Numbered from the stretch's first letter, positions 1 through 12,251 are shown. The stretch: DNA of 64,000 bases from Larix kaempferi (GCA_027924585.1 BSBM01000186.1:2914001-2978000); one strand, 5' to 3'. Translations and numbers: made by a program. Notes: generated by a model not told the origin, from the letters alone.

Positions 1-2648
1 GAGACCGCTAATAAGCCTGGTCAACCCTCACAAGAATCCTGTATTGCACCTCAAGTGAACCAACCGGTGGAAGGACAACAATCCAACGCACCTGTCACTA
101 CCAAAGTTACTTTATCAGTTCCTCCCCCACCTTAGAATTCGAGGGGAGGGTATTCCATTCCCATGAATTATCTTATTGGTAATCTTATTACTACGATAGC
201 TATTCAACAACCTATGTTGGTTCAACCTTTGAATAGTGGTCAACCTATCATGGCTGGGGGGCAACCCCCGTTTCCTAACTAGAACGTAAATGGTGGAATC
301 CCCAACAGACCCTCTGTTGGACCTTCCCAACCCGCTAGACCGTCCACCACGGGATTATCTCATGTTGGGTCGCCGTTAAATGTAACTCAACCCTCATGGA
401 GTCAAGCGTATCCAGGTTCTGTTAACCTTGTGTCGGGCCAACCTAATCTCGAAAATGCACCATACGGGATACCTTATCCCAGGAATCCATACACTCTATG
501 GGGGCAACAACCTGTGTTGCAACATTGACCCCAACCGACTATCCCTCAAGTACCACCACCCCTAATCGGCCCTCCCCACCTCCTACTAGAGGCGGTAGGC
601 CCCCACCTAACCTTGATGGAGGCCCACCTCATTTTACCTACAACATCCCTCACCCTTCCAGCGGTGGCAGGAATGGTCCACCACCCCTTCCCGGCGGAGG
701 CGGCATGGGACCACCCTATCATGGTGTAGGAGGACATTTCCCTTTGGGTGGCGGAGGCGGTCCACCAACCCCTCCAGGAGGAGGTGGTGGAGGACCTAAT
801 TAATATGGTGGTTGCGGTGGTGGTGGAGACTCTCATCCTTCCGACGGTGGAGGTGGTGGGGGACCCCATCCTTCTGGCGGTGGAAGTGGTCCACCACCCC
901 CTTCAGGTGGAGGCGATCGTGGGCCACCTCATTACGGTTATGGACCCCCACCTCCTCCCGGTGGTGGCGGTGGACCTCCACCCCCTCTCGGAGGTGGAGG
1001 TGGACCCCCACTTTATTGGAATGGACCACCTTATGGTGGCGGACCTCCTTAGGGTCTGGGTGACACACCCCCCTACGGTCATTTTCCTCCTGGTACACCT
1101 TATGGTCAATTTGGTCCTTACACGCTTTATCCATATTATCAATATGCATAGCCTAATACACAGCTACCCTTTTTGGCTACTTTGGACCTGCCTGACCTAT
1201 CCCGTTTAACAAATGATCCTATTTGCCACGGATCTAACTGGCCATCGATTCCAGTGAAACTCCCATATGATATCCCCAAGTTTGACGACAAGCCAAGTGA
1301 AGACCCTAAAAACCACACGATGACATACCACTTATAGTGTTCATCTAATTCCTTAATGGACGATTCAATTCGTCTTAGATTGTTTCAAAGGACTCTCACC
1401 AGTTCGGCTGCCAAGTGGTACATTGAATTGCCACCACACTCTTTTCCTGATTTTGGTTCTCTTGCCATGAACTTTTTGACACACTTCCAATTGCCCATAC
1501 GGTATGAGACTGGTACTAATCTTTTAACCTCGCTCCGTCAGAATACCGCCACTCACATCTCGGATCATATCCACGAGTGGACATGGAGACGACGTCTCAT
1601 TAAAGATCCCATTCCAGATAAGCTCCTAGCAGAATCGTTCACAAAATCCCTCATCCCTACCATAGTAAGAGACGTTTCTATGCGAGGTACTGTCACCGAA
1701 GAACAATCCATCATGAGTGCCCATGTGCTAGACCTAGTCTACACTCAATTCAGCACTTTGTTTGATATTCTTCCTGACACACCCCGTGATGTTAATGACC
1801 CTGTAAAATCACATAAGGTACTCCAAACTGATGGAATCATTGGTTCCCTTAATACCCAGCCTACTGCTAGCACTGTTGGATCATCCAACCCAACTCCAGC
1901 TTGCCACAGAACCGCTAAGTCAACCGCTCCTACTGTAACTGAAGAGGTGAATTCTGTCCAATCAACTTCATCTTAGAAGTCCGGCGGTAAAAAGAAGAAC
2001 AAGGGGAAACCCAAAAAGTCTTCCGCCCAGCAGGAACAAAAGAGCACTCCTGACGATACCAAGCAGAAATGGAAACTAAAGTATCCTTGTTTACTGTGTG
2101 GAGATGACCATTTCTCCAAAGAATGTCCCCATAGAGACGAAGTGCAAAAGTTTCTTAGGGAAAAACCAACTCTCGCAGTCCTCAATGATCCATTTCCTAC
2201 TCAAAACCAGCAGATGATTGCTCAAACCCCCCCAGCCCAGGGGGAAACATCCAATAGCATGCATGTTCTCATGCTGCGTAATGAGACGATCAATTTAAAT
2301 ATTCGCTCGCGATCTTACGAACCGGTCCCTTCGAAGGAATCCACTGGAAGTAATGCTGAAAAATCTTTCGACTCCTTAACTGATGTTACTGTACAATCAA
2401 CTTCTCTCACCATTAAGAAGCCGTCCTTAGACTCGATATTGCGACTGCCCAAGAGCATGATTCGAAAAGCTGTTTTCAATCCCAATGCTCGGGTGGCACA
2501 AAATTACAATATCATAGAGGACTTCGCACAAGCTCCTTGCGCCATGTCCACCCTGGAAGTTTTGCAGAATTGTCCTAATCAACGCAAAACTCTCCTTGCA
2601 GCCATCAGTGCAGTCGACCTCGATTCCTCGAATACCATCATGTTCTGA
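1..2648 (+). pseudogene. gag: gag of element A (Gln/Pro/Gly-rich N-terminus, capsid core, zinc knuckle)
   Basis: Positions 1-534 read in one frame as a Gln/Pro-rich leader with three stops. About 560-1060 is Gly/Pro low-complexity sequence that changes frame. From about 1150 a typical plant Tat gag core begins (LPFLATLDLPDLSRLTNDPI and the downstream FQRTLTSSAAKWYIELP, about 1385-1435). A nucleic-acid-binding knuckle lies at 2088-2127, with Cys-X2-Cys-X3-His-X4-Cys spacing, one residue shorter than the usual CX2CX4HX4C. The core frame holds an in-frame TAG at 1974-1976 and a TGA at 2646-2648. Gag would form the virus-like particle in the cytoplasm, but this copy cannot make a full product. 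The core call is firm. The N-terminal border is not visible. Confidence 0.8.
560..1060 (+). repeat. Gly/Pro-encoding low-complexity tract inside gag
   Basis: This tract is dominated by GGTGG, GGAGG and CCACC words. It reads as runs such as PPLPGGGGMGPP and GGGGGPP in one frame and as His/Val-rich nonsense in the others. Overlapping ORFs on both strands here are compositional by-products. Frame changes within it suggest replication-slippage indels. Confidence 0.75.
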
Positions 2649-3707
2649 CTTGACAACTTTAAGTTGAGGCTCTCACACCAGCTCGCATTTCAAGTTTCTG
2701 TGAACATTGCTGGGAAGATTGTCCATCGTACCCTTTTGGACGAAGGCACCTCCACTTCTGTCATGTCGATCACCTGTTGGAAAGCCATTAGCTCCCCCAA
2801 ATTGAATCCTTCTCCTACCACATTGAAAGCATTCGATGGGTGTGGCTTTCAACCTCATGGGCTCTTACAAGCTCTTACAGTTGAGTTGGGCAGAGAGACC
2901 GTAACCATTAATGTGGAAGTGCTCTCACCCCCGTTAGATTATAATCTCTTGCTTGGTCACAATTGGTTTTACACCATGTAGGCGGTAGTTTCTTTAGTCT
3001 TCCGCATAGTACAATTCCCCCACCAAGGACGAATTGTCACTATCGAGCAATTAGATTTTTGTACACCAGATGATACTACTCATCCTGGAGACCATGTTCC
3101 TTCCATTGGACAAATGTCAAAATAGTACGAGAGTGTAGGGGTTGGCATTTTGAAAGATTCATCTCTCATGGGAGTTTTTCTAGCCACAAACCCCCCTAAT
3201 CATGTTGCTATGGTGAACATGATCTCCACAGATATTTTATCTCACTCTACCGATGCTTGGCTTGTACCAGATGAAGCCACAACACACCTGCTTGGAGATA
3301 TAATGCCTCTTTCACCCGTTGAACGTATTTACGAGGCTATCCAATCAGAACTGGAGGACCATTTAACCATGGCCTCTCCATCCTATTCTCTACGACGGAC
3401 ATCATCTCTACCTGATTTCTTACTTCGGACTTTTCATTCAGATGAGTCCATCATGGAAGTAATGAATATTGATGACAGTCCGTGGGATGATCTCCACCAT
3501 AGGTCATCTTTTCTTCCTCCTTTGGAGTACATAGAGGACAACATTCACACCCTCTTTTCACCAGATATCTACCCATCCCCTCATTCCCCCATCCTTACAT
3601 GCCTTACGGACAGGGAGGGAAACTTGGCCAACATTGAGCTAACCACCTCGGTAGACATCTCAGTGAAACCTGGTATAGTGGAACACATTCGTATAGGACA
3701 AAAGTGA
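2649..3707 (+). pseudogene. Aspartic protease and linker of element A
   Basis: It reads in the same frame as the gag core. The protease part (2664-2981) has the flap/active-site region TLLDEGTSTSVMS, giving D-E-G at the catalytic triplet where DSG or DTG is commoner, and a downstream LLLGHNWF that matches the second conserved protease segment (LG.NW). It ends at a TAG (2979-2981). The frame then continues through a TAG at 3123-3125 into a Ser/His/Pro-rich linker (3150-3707) with no recognised domain. Function would be polyprotein maturation. The D-E-G triplet may be lineage-specific or mutational. Confidence 0.65.
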
Positions 3708-5409
3708 TCCCCTGAATAAATCACTGTTAGCACGGCCTTGTTCAAGCAATTTTGAGACGTATTTGCTTGGTCCTATGAGGAGATGCCTAGGATAGACCCT
3801 GCGATTGTTTCTCATGAAATAAAAACCTATCCCGACATCGAACTTGTACGCCAAAAGTTGCGATTGGTACACCCCTAGAAGACTGCGGTAATTAAGGAAT
3901 AAATTGAAAATCTCTTAAAGGATGGTTTTATTTATCCTGTCCCATTGACGGATTGGGTCTCAAACGTTGTTCCTGTGAACAAAAAGCAGGGCACCATTCG
4001 CGTCTGTGTCGATTATCGGGACCTTAACCGGGCTTGTCCAAAAGACAACTACCCGACTCCCTTCATTGACTAGATCATCGACATCTGTGCCGAAAGCATC
4101 ATCTTCTCATTTATGGATGGCTTTTTTGGTAACAACCAAAAACCCAGCCGACCAACATAAGACGACTTTCATCTTCCCATGGGGAATGTTTGCATACCAC
4201 AAACTCCCATTTGGCCTTAAAAATGTTGGCGCCATGTTTCAGCAGGCTATGTCGTATGCCTTCCATGACATTAAGGACTTTGTGGAACCTTACTTGGACG
4301 ATCTCCATGCTCATTCAAAGTAGCACGAGTTCCACATTGATCATCTGATGGCCATTTTCCTCAGATGCAGACAGTACAATATCCGTCTGAATCCTCATAA
4401 GTGTATCTTTTGCATTGAGTCCGGATGCCTCTTAGGATTTATCATTTCGAAGGATGGGATCTACATTGATCCCTTAAAGGTGGAGGCCATCATCAACCTA
4501 CCACCCCCGACTGATGTGACGGAACTTCAAAGTCTCCAAGGGAAGGCGACTTATTTAAGACGTTTTGTTTGCAATTTCGCAGAGAAGACTCAGGGGTATA
4601 TGACACTGCTCAAGAATGACGTCCCATTCATTTGGGATGACCAAGCTCAAAAATTCTTTGACAATATCAAACATGCCATCACGCATGCCCCTGTACTCCA
4701 ACCTCCCAATTCTTATCGAGATTACATCTTATATCTCGCCACTGCTGCTACCACTATCGCCATGGTTTTGGTACAGGAGGATCAAAATGCCCAGGAACAA
4801 GTAATATACTATGCAAGTAAGGGTCTTGCTGATGCTGAAACTAGATATTCACATGTCGAAAAACTTGCATTCGCGGCGGTCATCGCCATTCAGAAGTTTT
4901 GGCACTATATCTTACTCCGCACCACCACTATCGTCGTGGACTCGAACCCCATGTACCACATACTGACACATCAAATGCTTGGGGGCAAGTATTCACGTTG
5001 GATCGTGATACTGCAAGAATTTGATCTTCTTTTCGAGAAAGCCAAGTCAAAGAATTCTTTGGTGTTTGCTGAGATGATCTGTGACCTTCCTCGTCCTTAT
5101 GCAAAAATTGAGCACAATGACTCCTTTCAAGACGAATCATTATTTCTCATTAGTATGACTGATCCATGGTATGGAGATATCTCATTGTATCTTCAAACCC
5201 AACGCTTCAACCTTCAACTCTCTCGCGACGACTGTCGTAAGATACGTCACCATGCAAAGTATTATTTAATCATCAATGATACTTTGTATCGCCGTGGCAT
5301 TGATTCAATTCTTCTACATTGTCTCACTCATGATGAGGCTGAACGCGTTCTGAATGACTGTCATGCTGGGGCATGTGGAGGTCACCTCTCTGGGATGGCT
5401 ACAGCCTAG
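3708..5409 (+). pseudogene. Reverse transcriptase-RNase H of element A
   Basis: RT motifs in order are FIYPVPLTDWVSNVVPVNKK (about 3927-3990), VCVDYRDLNRACPKDN (about 4002-4050), FPWGMFAYHKLPFGLKN (about 4174-4225) and the catalytic YLDD (about 4291-4302). The thumb and linker follow, then the gypsy RNase H (about 4710-5060). Its first strand reads ILYLATAATTIAMVL, with no aspartate where a DAS-type motif is expected, so this RNase H looks catalytically impaired. Lesions are TAG at 3876 and 4071, TAA at 3900, a frameshift near 4125-4150, and TAG at 4321 and 5407. It would have copied element RNA into DNA within the particle. The family call is secure and the copy is dead. Confidence 0.88.
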
Positions 5410-6409
5410 AAGATTTTGCGCGCAGAATATTTCTGGCATACTATCTTCAAAGATTGTATTCAGGTCATCAAAAAATTTCTCCTTGCCAACACTTCCATAC
5501 GAAGAAGCGCACTCACCCTGCCCCATTACATCCAGTTATTGCCATTGGCCCATTCACAAAATGGGGCATTGACTTTATGCATTGTAAGCCTACCTCAGCT
5601 AGGGAGCATAGTTACATCATTGTAGCTGTGCATTACTTCACAAAGTGGGTCAAAGCTATGCCTACATACCAGAATGACGGCAAAACTGCCACACTCTTCA
5701 TGTTCAATCATGTAATAGCACAGTTCAAAGTTCCTCAGGCAATTGTTACCGATCATGGTTCCCATTTTTAGAACCATATGGTTGATGAATTGAGTGACAG
5801 TTTGGGTTTTCACCATGAAAATTCAACACCCTACTACCCGCAGTCCAATGGATAGGTCGAGGCCATTAACAAGGTCTTGAAAACTATGGTCCAAAGGATG
5901 GTAGGGACACATAAGTCTAATTGGCACAACATGCCCTTTTCAGCATTATGGGCCTGCTGAAATTTTGTCAAAACCACCACAGGCTTCACTCCCTTCCAAT
6001 TGGTATATGGATTGGAGGCTATCCTACCTATAGAGTGTGAAATTCCATCTCTACAACTCACTGTCGAACTTCTTCCTAAAACTACTATTGAGGAAGAATG
6101 TCTCTTGCACTTAGCAAAACTGGACGAGTCCCGTCGAGATGTTTCTCTTGCTAATGACACACATAAGAAATGCATCAAAGCCAATACAACAAGTCAGTTG
6201 AACCTTGTATCTTTAATGAGGGTGACCTGGTCCTCACTTATGACCAGAAGCACGACAAACTAGGAGTAGGAAAGTTCGAATCCATGTGGCATGGACCTTA
6301 CATAGTCAAACATGTTTTGGAGAAGGGAGCTTACGAGCTTGAAGACTATGACGAAATCTCTTTGGGTGAACCCCACAATGGGATTTACCTGAAGAGATAC
6401 TACTCTTAA
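5330..6409 (+). pseudogene. Integrase of element A
   Basis: The N-terminal zinc-binding region starts at about 5330 (CHAGACGGH). The frame shifts near 5480, then the catalytic core reads FTKWGIDFMHC (first Asp), AIVTDHGSHF (second Asp) and a Glu after the TAG at 5853-5855. The C-terminal part reads MWHGPYIVKHVLEKGAYEL and ends LKRYYS at 6409. Stops are at 5769 (TAG), 5853 (TAG) and 5958 (TGA), with a further shift near 6175. Each of the three stops sits where a single C-to-T change in a Gln or Arg codon would create it. The product would have inserted the cDNA into the chromosome. Confidence 0.85.
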
Positions 6410-6495
6410 ATTCGTCACGCTTAGACTTTCTTGTATATACTCTACATGGAGTGTTTTTTGTGTTTTTGTGTGTGTTGTGACGCTTTTGTTTTTGA

Positions 6496-6963
6496 GTGTC
6501 TTTAGATCGTGTTTCTGCTTCTTATACCATGTTCTGTCTACATGTGCTGATGTCAACGTGCTATGGATTCACGAACGGCGCCCGCCGGCATACCCGTAAC
6601 CTTGCTTCGGCAGCCTGGGTACTATATTCCCTAATAGGTGAGCTCATTAGCTCAGGAGGAAGTTTCCTAGGGTTTGCGACCAACAATGTCGCAGAGTATC
6701 AGGCAGTAATCGGAACCCTAGCTAATGCCATTTCCTTGGGTATGAACCACATTGTCATCCACATGGATTCTCAATTAGTGGTTTCCCATCTTAACCGGTT
6801 TTACACCATCCGTGATCCCACCTTACTCCGTCTCTTCAGACGAGTACATCTCCTAGAAAGGTCATTTGAATCCGTTCAATACCTGTACATTCCACAAGAG
6901 TTAAACACAGTTGCTAACTCGATTGCCAACTTCATTTTAGATTGGTACATCACACACACATAA
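6496..6963 (+). pseudogene. Second, archaeal-type RNase H (aRNH) downstream of integrase in element A
   Basis: This ORF begins about 85 bp after the integrase stop. It reads FTNGARR (strand 1), NNVAEYQAVIGTLANAISLG (helix with the conserved Glu), IHMDSQLVVSHLN (Asp conserved) and NTVANSIANF (last motif). This matches the type-I archaeal-like RNase H known as an extra domain in plant Tat elements. Two positions that are normally aspartate read Asn here (FTNGA and VANSIA), so the enzyme is probably inactive. Although the frame is open for 155 codons, I call it a pseudogene because of these substitutions and the decayed context. The placement after integrase contrasts with elements B and D in this window. 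Confidence 0.75.
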
Positions 6964-7296
6964 CACACATAATATGTAAAAGCATTCACAACATGTAAAT
7001 AATGTAATGTATAAAAGAAAACATGTAAACAAGATCACATCACTAATCATTTTTGAAAAAGACATAATGTATAAATTGTCGATAATGCCTGTATATATAT
7101 TTATCGCTCGAAAAGTAGTGCTGGTACAAAATTTGAAGCATGATGGCTTTCAGTGAGTCTCTACAAAAATTTGAAGCAACGTAGCTTTCAGTAGTACAAA
7201 ATATGAGGCCTCTAAGCTCTTAGTACAAGTATAATAGTGTCATCAGGCCTGACGCCTAACCCGTACACCACCCCTAGCTTGAACAGCTCACTGTCA

Positions 7297-8530
7297 CTAG
7301 GTGAGGAAACAGTCTACGGTCCCAGCCACCTTGCAGAGTAAGGAGTTGAAGCGTACGGATGATCCAAACCCAAACCTATGCATAGGTCTCGGCAAGTCAT
7401 CAATAGCTGGCTCCGGTACCTCCACGGTCAGCTGGGATAATTTCCTGTACACCTCCTCCATCTCCTCAATGGCAGCATGAGCACCTATAGGAATGACTAC
7501 CTCCCCGCCTCTATCTCTCCTCGCCAGAAGGGAGAGACCCACTGGCCATACGGGGCCCACATCTGCACACACATATTACGTACTTGTCAGCACCGCATCA
7601 AAAAAATGATATAATATACAAAACTAAAAATACAAGGGTAGTTTTGTTCTCATCGATGTCACCCCATGCTGCACCCTCCGGCAGCATCAAGTCGGGATCC
7701 TCTCGGAATTCTGTGCCACTGTATAAAATTTCCTCAACCATGAGTAACTGGCCCTCTAGCCAGCTGAAGAACTTGGGACCAAAGCTAATGATGGGCTTGC
7801 CACCATGATGGGTCATGACCTCAAACCATCTAAGCATATGGGGATCCCTGGGGTACCTGTCATCAAGTAGCAACTGCAGATGTAGAAGAGGAATCTGCTC
7901 TAAGAGAAACGATACTATGATTGATCCATACCCAAACTGCTTGAGCTCCCCTCACCGACACTTGGTTAGCTGAGCTTGGATGTTTGCGAGGAGACCCTCA
8001 CACCAGTTGAAAACCCTGGGGGACATACAGTCCTCCGCATACAGCATCTGAGGCCGAGTAGTCGTGTGTGGGTATTAGATACCCGCCACCCTAGTAATGG
8101 TAAGCAATATGGTACGCAGTGGGTGGCTCACCACATCCCTGATGAGTATCTTCCTACTGGAAGGTCGAGAGGTGGTGATACAGTGCTGCGATATCATGTC
8201 CTCAACTGTACGGTCATTGTCCCATGTTCCAGTAAGATGTATAGGGTACCGTCTTCGGGAAAAACTAGTAAGAAAGTAAATATCCTCAATGTCTATCGTG
8301 AGGATATGCTCACTGATCACAAAGTATTGTTGGGCCGCATCCCAACTCTGGAGCATGTGTCTCAGTAGTGGGATCTGGGATCTCATCCCTTGGATCTCAA
8401 AGAAATTCAGTAACCTGCAGTTTCTCAAAGCATCCACGCATTATGGATTGTTTGCAGCTTGTTCATCTTCTAGCTCATGTTCTCTCTCTTGCCACTCCAA
8501 TACCATATTGGCTAGTTGGTAACCTGCCAA
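7297..8530 (-). pseudogene. Antisense additional ORF of element A, plant mobile domain (PMD)-like
   Basis: On the minus strand an ORF at 8437-8075 contains IPLLRHMLQSWDAAQQYFVI, then HILTIDIEDIYFLTSFS and RRYPIHLTG. This layout resembles the PMD pattern 'LisAL.erW...T.tF.l..ge.titLeDv..l.glpv.G'. The frame can be extended back to about 8530 through one stop and begins after an acceptor-like TTGGCAG. Further ORFs follow at 7873-7598 (RDPHMLRWFEVM, FFSWLEGQ) and 7572-7297, so the gene is broken into at least three frames. Tat-group elements are known to carry antisense additional ORFs. The exact family needs a profile search. Function is unknown. Confidence 0.5.
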
Positions 8531-8965
8531 GAAGTACATTTAAACACTGTTAGGTCTTGCTTCAACCTTCACAAGTCCTTTTTTTGGATTCTTTTTTATG
8601 TTTGGAATTTGCAAGTCCGCCATCGCACTGTACATTTGCGTATAGTGTGATGTCGTTGCACCTTGCCCATTTGAGGCTTGCGATGACCCGGTCTCGTCGC
8701 AGGTCCCGAAAGGGCCAACTGTGATGAGCTGAGAGTGCAGTAGCCCTCCATGAACTCATCAAAAAACCCAAAAAATGAACCTAAAATAAAAAAACTAATC
8801 CACTGGAAAGTTGCTGGATGAAGTTTAGGCCTACCTGATACGGACGGTTGGTGAAATGGCGGATCGTAACTCCCGGAATCAGCAAAGGAAGTTTTGGCTC
8901 AAAATTGTTACTTCTCCACCCAAATTGGCAATTGAAACAATGTTTTCTATTTTTGGCCCATATTT

Positions 8966-8974
8966 CTATTTATA
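8966..8974 (-). promoter_or_regulatory. TATA box for antisense transcription
   Basis: The minus strand reads TATAAATAG, about 530 bp upstream of the first ATG of the PMD-like ORF. Between them is a donor-like CAG|GTAGG (near 8836) and an acceptor-like site near 8530, so a spliced 5' leader is plausible. The call rests on sequence match only. Confidence 0.4.
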
Positions 8975-11246
8975 GATAGAATGGAATATTCCTTTTCAAA
9001 TATTTTGATGCTCTTGGGCAATTTATCATAGTTTTTGACCATTTTTTCCATATTTGAGGCTTTTTGACACGTTTTCTAGCGTGCAGGAGTTGTAAGTGGT
9101 CTTTTGTGTCGTTTCTCATATTATAACGGTCATCACAGGTATGAACACTCCCTTGAATGTTTTGTCATTATTTTTTGAAATGGTTAGTCTGTAATTATTG
9201 CGTGATGATGAGTTTACTCCTTTTTTGCTCTCGTACTCACAGAACTATGAGAACAAGTACCAAGTTATGATTTATCACTTTTCCAGGCTCGTTAAACTTC
9301 CATGGAAAAGGACACCCCCTGGAGTCTACCGTTAAGCTCTTTTCAGGCTCTCGAAAAACGAAAAGATTGCCAAGCGAACTTGTCATGTTCACGCTTGTTA
9401 AAGTATTTGAATGGTCATCTTCTTGGTGATAGTTTACCCCTTTTTTGGACCAGGAGGCACTAATTACAAAAAAGGAATACTCCAGCCAATCATGACTGGA
9501 AGAGTCCTCTCCCGCGTTGTTTTACCCTTTTTCGGGCGATGAGGCTAATTTTACGAAAAAGGACCGTTGGAGTCTTCTTTAGTTCTTTTCGGACTCTCTA
9601 AACATGAAATGACGACTGAGTTTACCTTCTATGGGATCATTAAATTTTCACATTGAAGGGCCCGTCATGGGATGAACCCCTCCTATCCTAGGCTCGAAAA
9701 ATATTTGGGATTGGATTCATCTATGAGATGAGCTATACCGAGCATCTGGTTACCCTCATCAAGATCGTAAAAAACACAGGAGGCACTCATCATTCATGAT
9801 GGGGAAAAAGCAAAGTGTTTGTGTTACATACCTTATTAGTGGCAGTATGTAGTCATTCTTGAACATGGCACTCATCTGCATTTGCATACAGCACTTGGGT
9901 CATCCGTCTGTCTATGAGTCCCCATTTACTTTTTGAGTCTTGTTACTCCTCTGAGTCATTCGGAGAAAGCTTCCATCATTAGTTTCATTAGAACTTTGCA
10001 TCATTCTCATTATGTCAATACTACCGAGTCATTCCATGCCCATGTTCAAGAACATGTTCATCATTTGTTATCTATAGTTTGTACACGTGCCGTCATGTCG
10101 TTGTTACTTTGAGTCAGTCTTACATGTTACTGTACCATCCGATCCACTCTACACATCTTTTGTCGTGTTTTGTGTCGATTGATGGGGGATTCATCATGGC
10201 CCTCCTTCAACGGATTCATGCTTGTTGACTTCAACTCATCATCCGAGGATCGAATCTAGAAACCAACCAAGTACCTTGGCCCTGCATGCCTCAATGGTAG
10301 GTTACCTCGCTTTCATCATGAGTTTACCTCATTGACTCTTGATTGAAATATTTCATCTTGCATTCGAATTCAACCCATTTATTCACGCTTGATGATATGT
10401 ACTGTGATACCTTGGGAATCATAGACATCAATGGTGATCTCCCTCGCACTTGTTAATGGTTTACATCAATGGCCAGTAATCAAGTGGTTTCTACCATGTT
10501 CGACGTCAAGACATTTGTAATCACATGGATATATTCATATCATTGCGGGTTCAGCTTGAAGACCCTGGGAAGTCATGTTTTACCCAGGTTGCGATGGAGT
10601 TTGTATTGAGTTATATTACACGGATCCACTTTTGTATTAGTCGTGGCTATGTTATCATCTCATCATGGATCTATGCTTGTGTCTAGTAGCCATGATTGTG
10701 TTTAGTTGGTCATTACTACCATGGATCTGCAATGTATTGGTCGGCAACCATGTTGTAATTCATATGAGATTGTCAGTTCAGAGTCAATTGTACTGCAGCA
10801 GTGTCCTTCCTCCGACGAGTCTATTGCCATTACTTCTATCAAAGCACTTCACCTGTCTATCTTCAACAGCTTCATGCTTTGGGGAGCATTCTATTACACC
10901 CAAAATATACTCATCACAAGATTCAGTGTATACACCCCTGAAGACACCTGGTCTAAGTAATCATCCTGGGAGGATTTGTACCCAATTGTTCTAGGTTTTG
11001 AAGGGTAATCACAGGTTTCACACTAGCAACATGCGACGTTGCATCTTGCTCCATTGCAGGGTGCAGCGAGGTTAGTTAATGGGAAAACATGGCTTATTCG
11101 AGATCCTTCTTGAAACTTGCTCATTTGGGGGCTTATCCCTAACCTCTAGGGGAGCTGGTACTCGACTCCTGACTCTTTGGGAGGATCCCCTATCTCTCTA
11201 CTATCATCTCTCAACCTATCCTATCCATACCCTATCCATTTAGTCC

Positions 11247-11254
11247 TATATAAG
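11247..11254 (+). promoter_or_regulatory. TATA box of the element A LTR-like tail
   Basis: TATATAAG follows a pyrimidine-rich stretch with repeated CCTATCCAT words and lies about 390 bp before element B begins. It would drive the retrotransposon transcript if this is the LTR. Confidence 0.4.
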
Positions 11255-11649
11255 TGAATATCACAACCATCCCAAAGGGAGGAAGACTATGGTATCTACA
11301 TGCTGGTGAAATCACTCTTAGAACATCTCCACTCACCTATTGGAGAAATCATACTGCCTTGGAAGGATATGGCAATCGTATTTGTTGGAGAAGGGCTACA
11401 GCGTTAAGTCATTGGTTGTGGTTCTATATCTCTATCATGTACTCCTCTATTTGTAGTAATACAAACGCTTTCCACCAATATTGTTCATGTGTGCAACGAT
11501 ATTGAGTAGTTTACCTGCTTACTGTTTACTTAGATCGCTTATTGTATAGATGTATTTTACTGGTTTCTCTTGTTTCTTGTCTTGACAGGTCTTGCAGCTT
11601 GGATTTGACGGCCGTGGGACATGGATCAACATTCAAGAGAAAGGATTGC

Positions 11650-12251
11650 ACAGTGAAAAGGTAAGGCATCTAGTACTTGATCCTTAAGTAGATATAGGAG
11701 ATGCACTTGTAGTTTGTTCTATTTGTTCTAGACTCACTTTGAGCTAGGGAGATCCATCTCGCATCTGCTCGAGTGGATTTTCCATCAATAGGGGACAAAC
11801 CTTCTGGTGGAATCAACCTGGATACAGTATTAGCTAGTAAATCTACATCAAAATTCTATGATCTGGGGACTGACTTAATGTTAAATGTAGAAAAAGAATT
11901 AGTTAAGTCCCTTACCAATTTTTGATAGTTAATCAAACGAGGATACAAACAATGGATCTTGTTTCTCACATGTTTTACTATGATCTCAGAACCTCCATAA
12001 CATTCAATTACATGGGCACCCATGTCAATTGCCTTCCTAAGTCCTTCAACCAAGGCCTCATACTCAGCTATGTTGTTGGTGGATTCAAACTCAAGCCTAG
12101 AGTCAATCATAGTTTTGGTTCCTTTGGGATCAATCAAGACACAACCTACACCAACTCCATCTTTAGATCTAAAGCCATCAAAAAATAGAGTCCATGCATT
12201 CAAGTCTATCCGAAAATTAGTATTTACATTGTATACATTATGTACAACCAT
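11650..12251 (-). pseudogene. Archaeal-type RNase H of element B
   Basis: It reads WTLFFDGFRSKDGVGVGCVL (strand 1 with Asp), then SRLEFESTNNIAEYEALVEG (Glu helix), then HVIECYGGSEIIVKHVRN. The position normally Asp in the GDSE motif is Gly here, so activity is doubtful. After the stop near 11,870 the frame continues as NFDVDLLANTVSRLIPPEG, matching the last RNase H motif and the linker toward RT. It follows the protease by about 110 codons with no RT between. The role would be removal of RNA from RNA-DNA hybrids during reverse transcription. Confidence 0.72.

Larger units (their letters stand above)
1..11640 (+). mobile_element. Element A: decayed Ty3/gypsy (Tat-like) retrotransposon, 5' part outside window
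   Basis: The + strand order is gag, zinc knuckle, protease, reverse transcriptase, RNase H, integrase, then a second RNase H. An antisense ORF cluster and a long non-coding tail with a TATA box follow. The RT motifs (VCVDYRDLNRACPKDN, YLDD) and the integrase DDE pattern place it in Ty3/gypsy. The extra archaeal-type RNase H and the antisense ORF fit the plant Tat group. Gag to early RT (1356 to about 4125) stays in one frame, broken mainly by stop codons. A shift follows near 4125-4150, with others in integrase. The 5' LTR lies outside the window and the 3' end is not defined, so the right border at about 11,640 is an estimate based on where element B begins. Confidence 0.8.
8780..11640 (+). 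repeat. Long non-coding tail of element A, probably including its 3' LTR
   Basis: No credible coding sequence was found. The stretch 9180-9700 holds repeated phrases of the type GTTTACCCCTTTTTT and GAGTTTAC separated by tens of bases. A TATA box near its right end supports LTR promoter function. Because the 5' LTR is off the window, neither the LTR start nor its end can be fixed. Short ORFs at 10,665-10,994 and 11,254-11,505 look random. Confidence 0.4.

Noticed and set aside
498-1209. Overlapping ORFs on both strands at the Gly/Pro-rich gag region
   Set aside because: Low-complexity by-products. Only the gag direction connects to a conserved domain.
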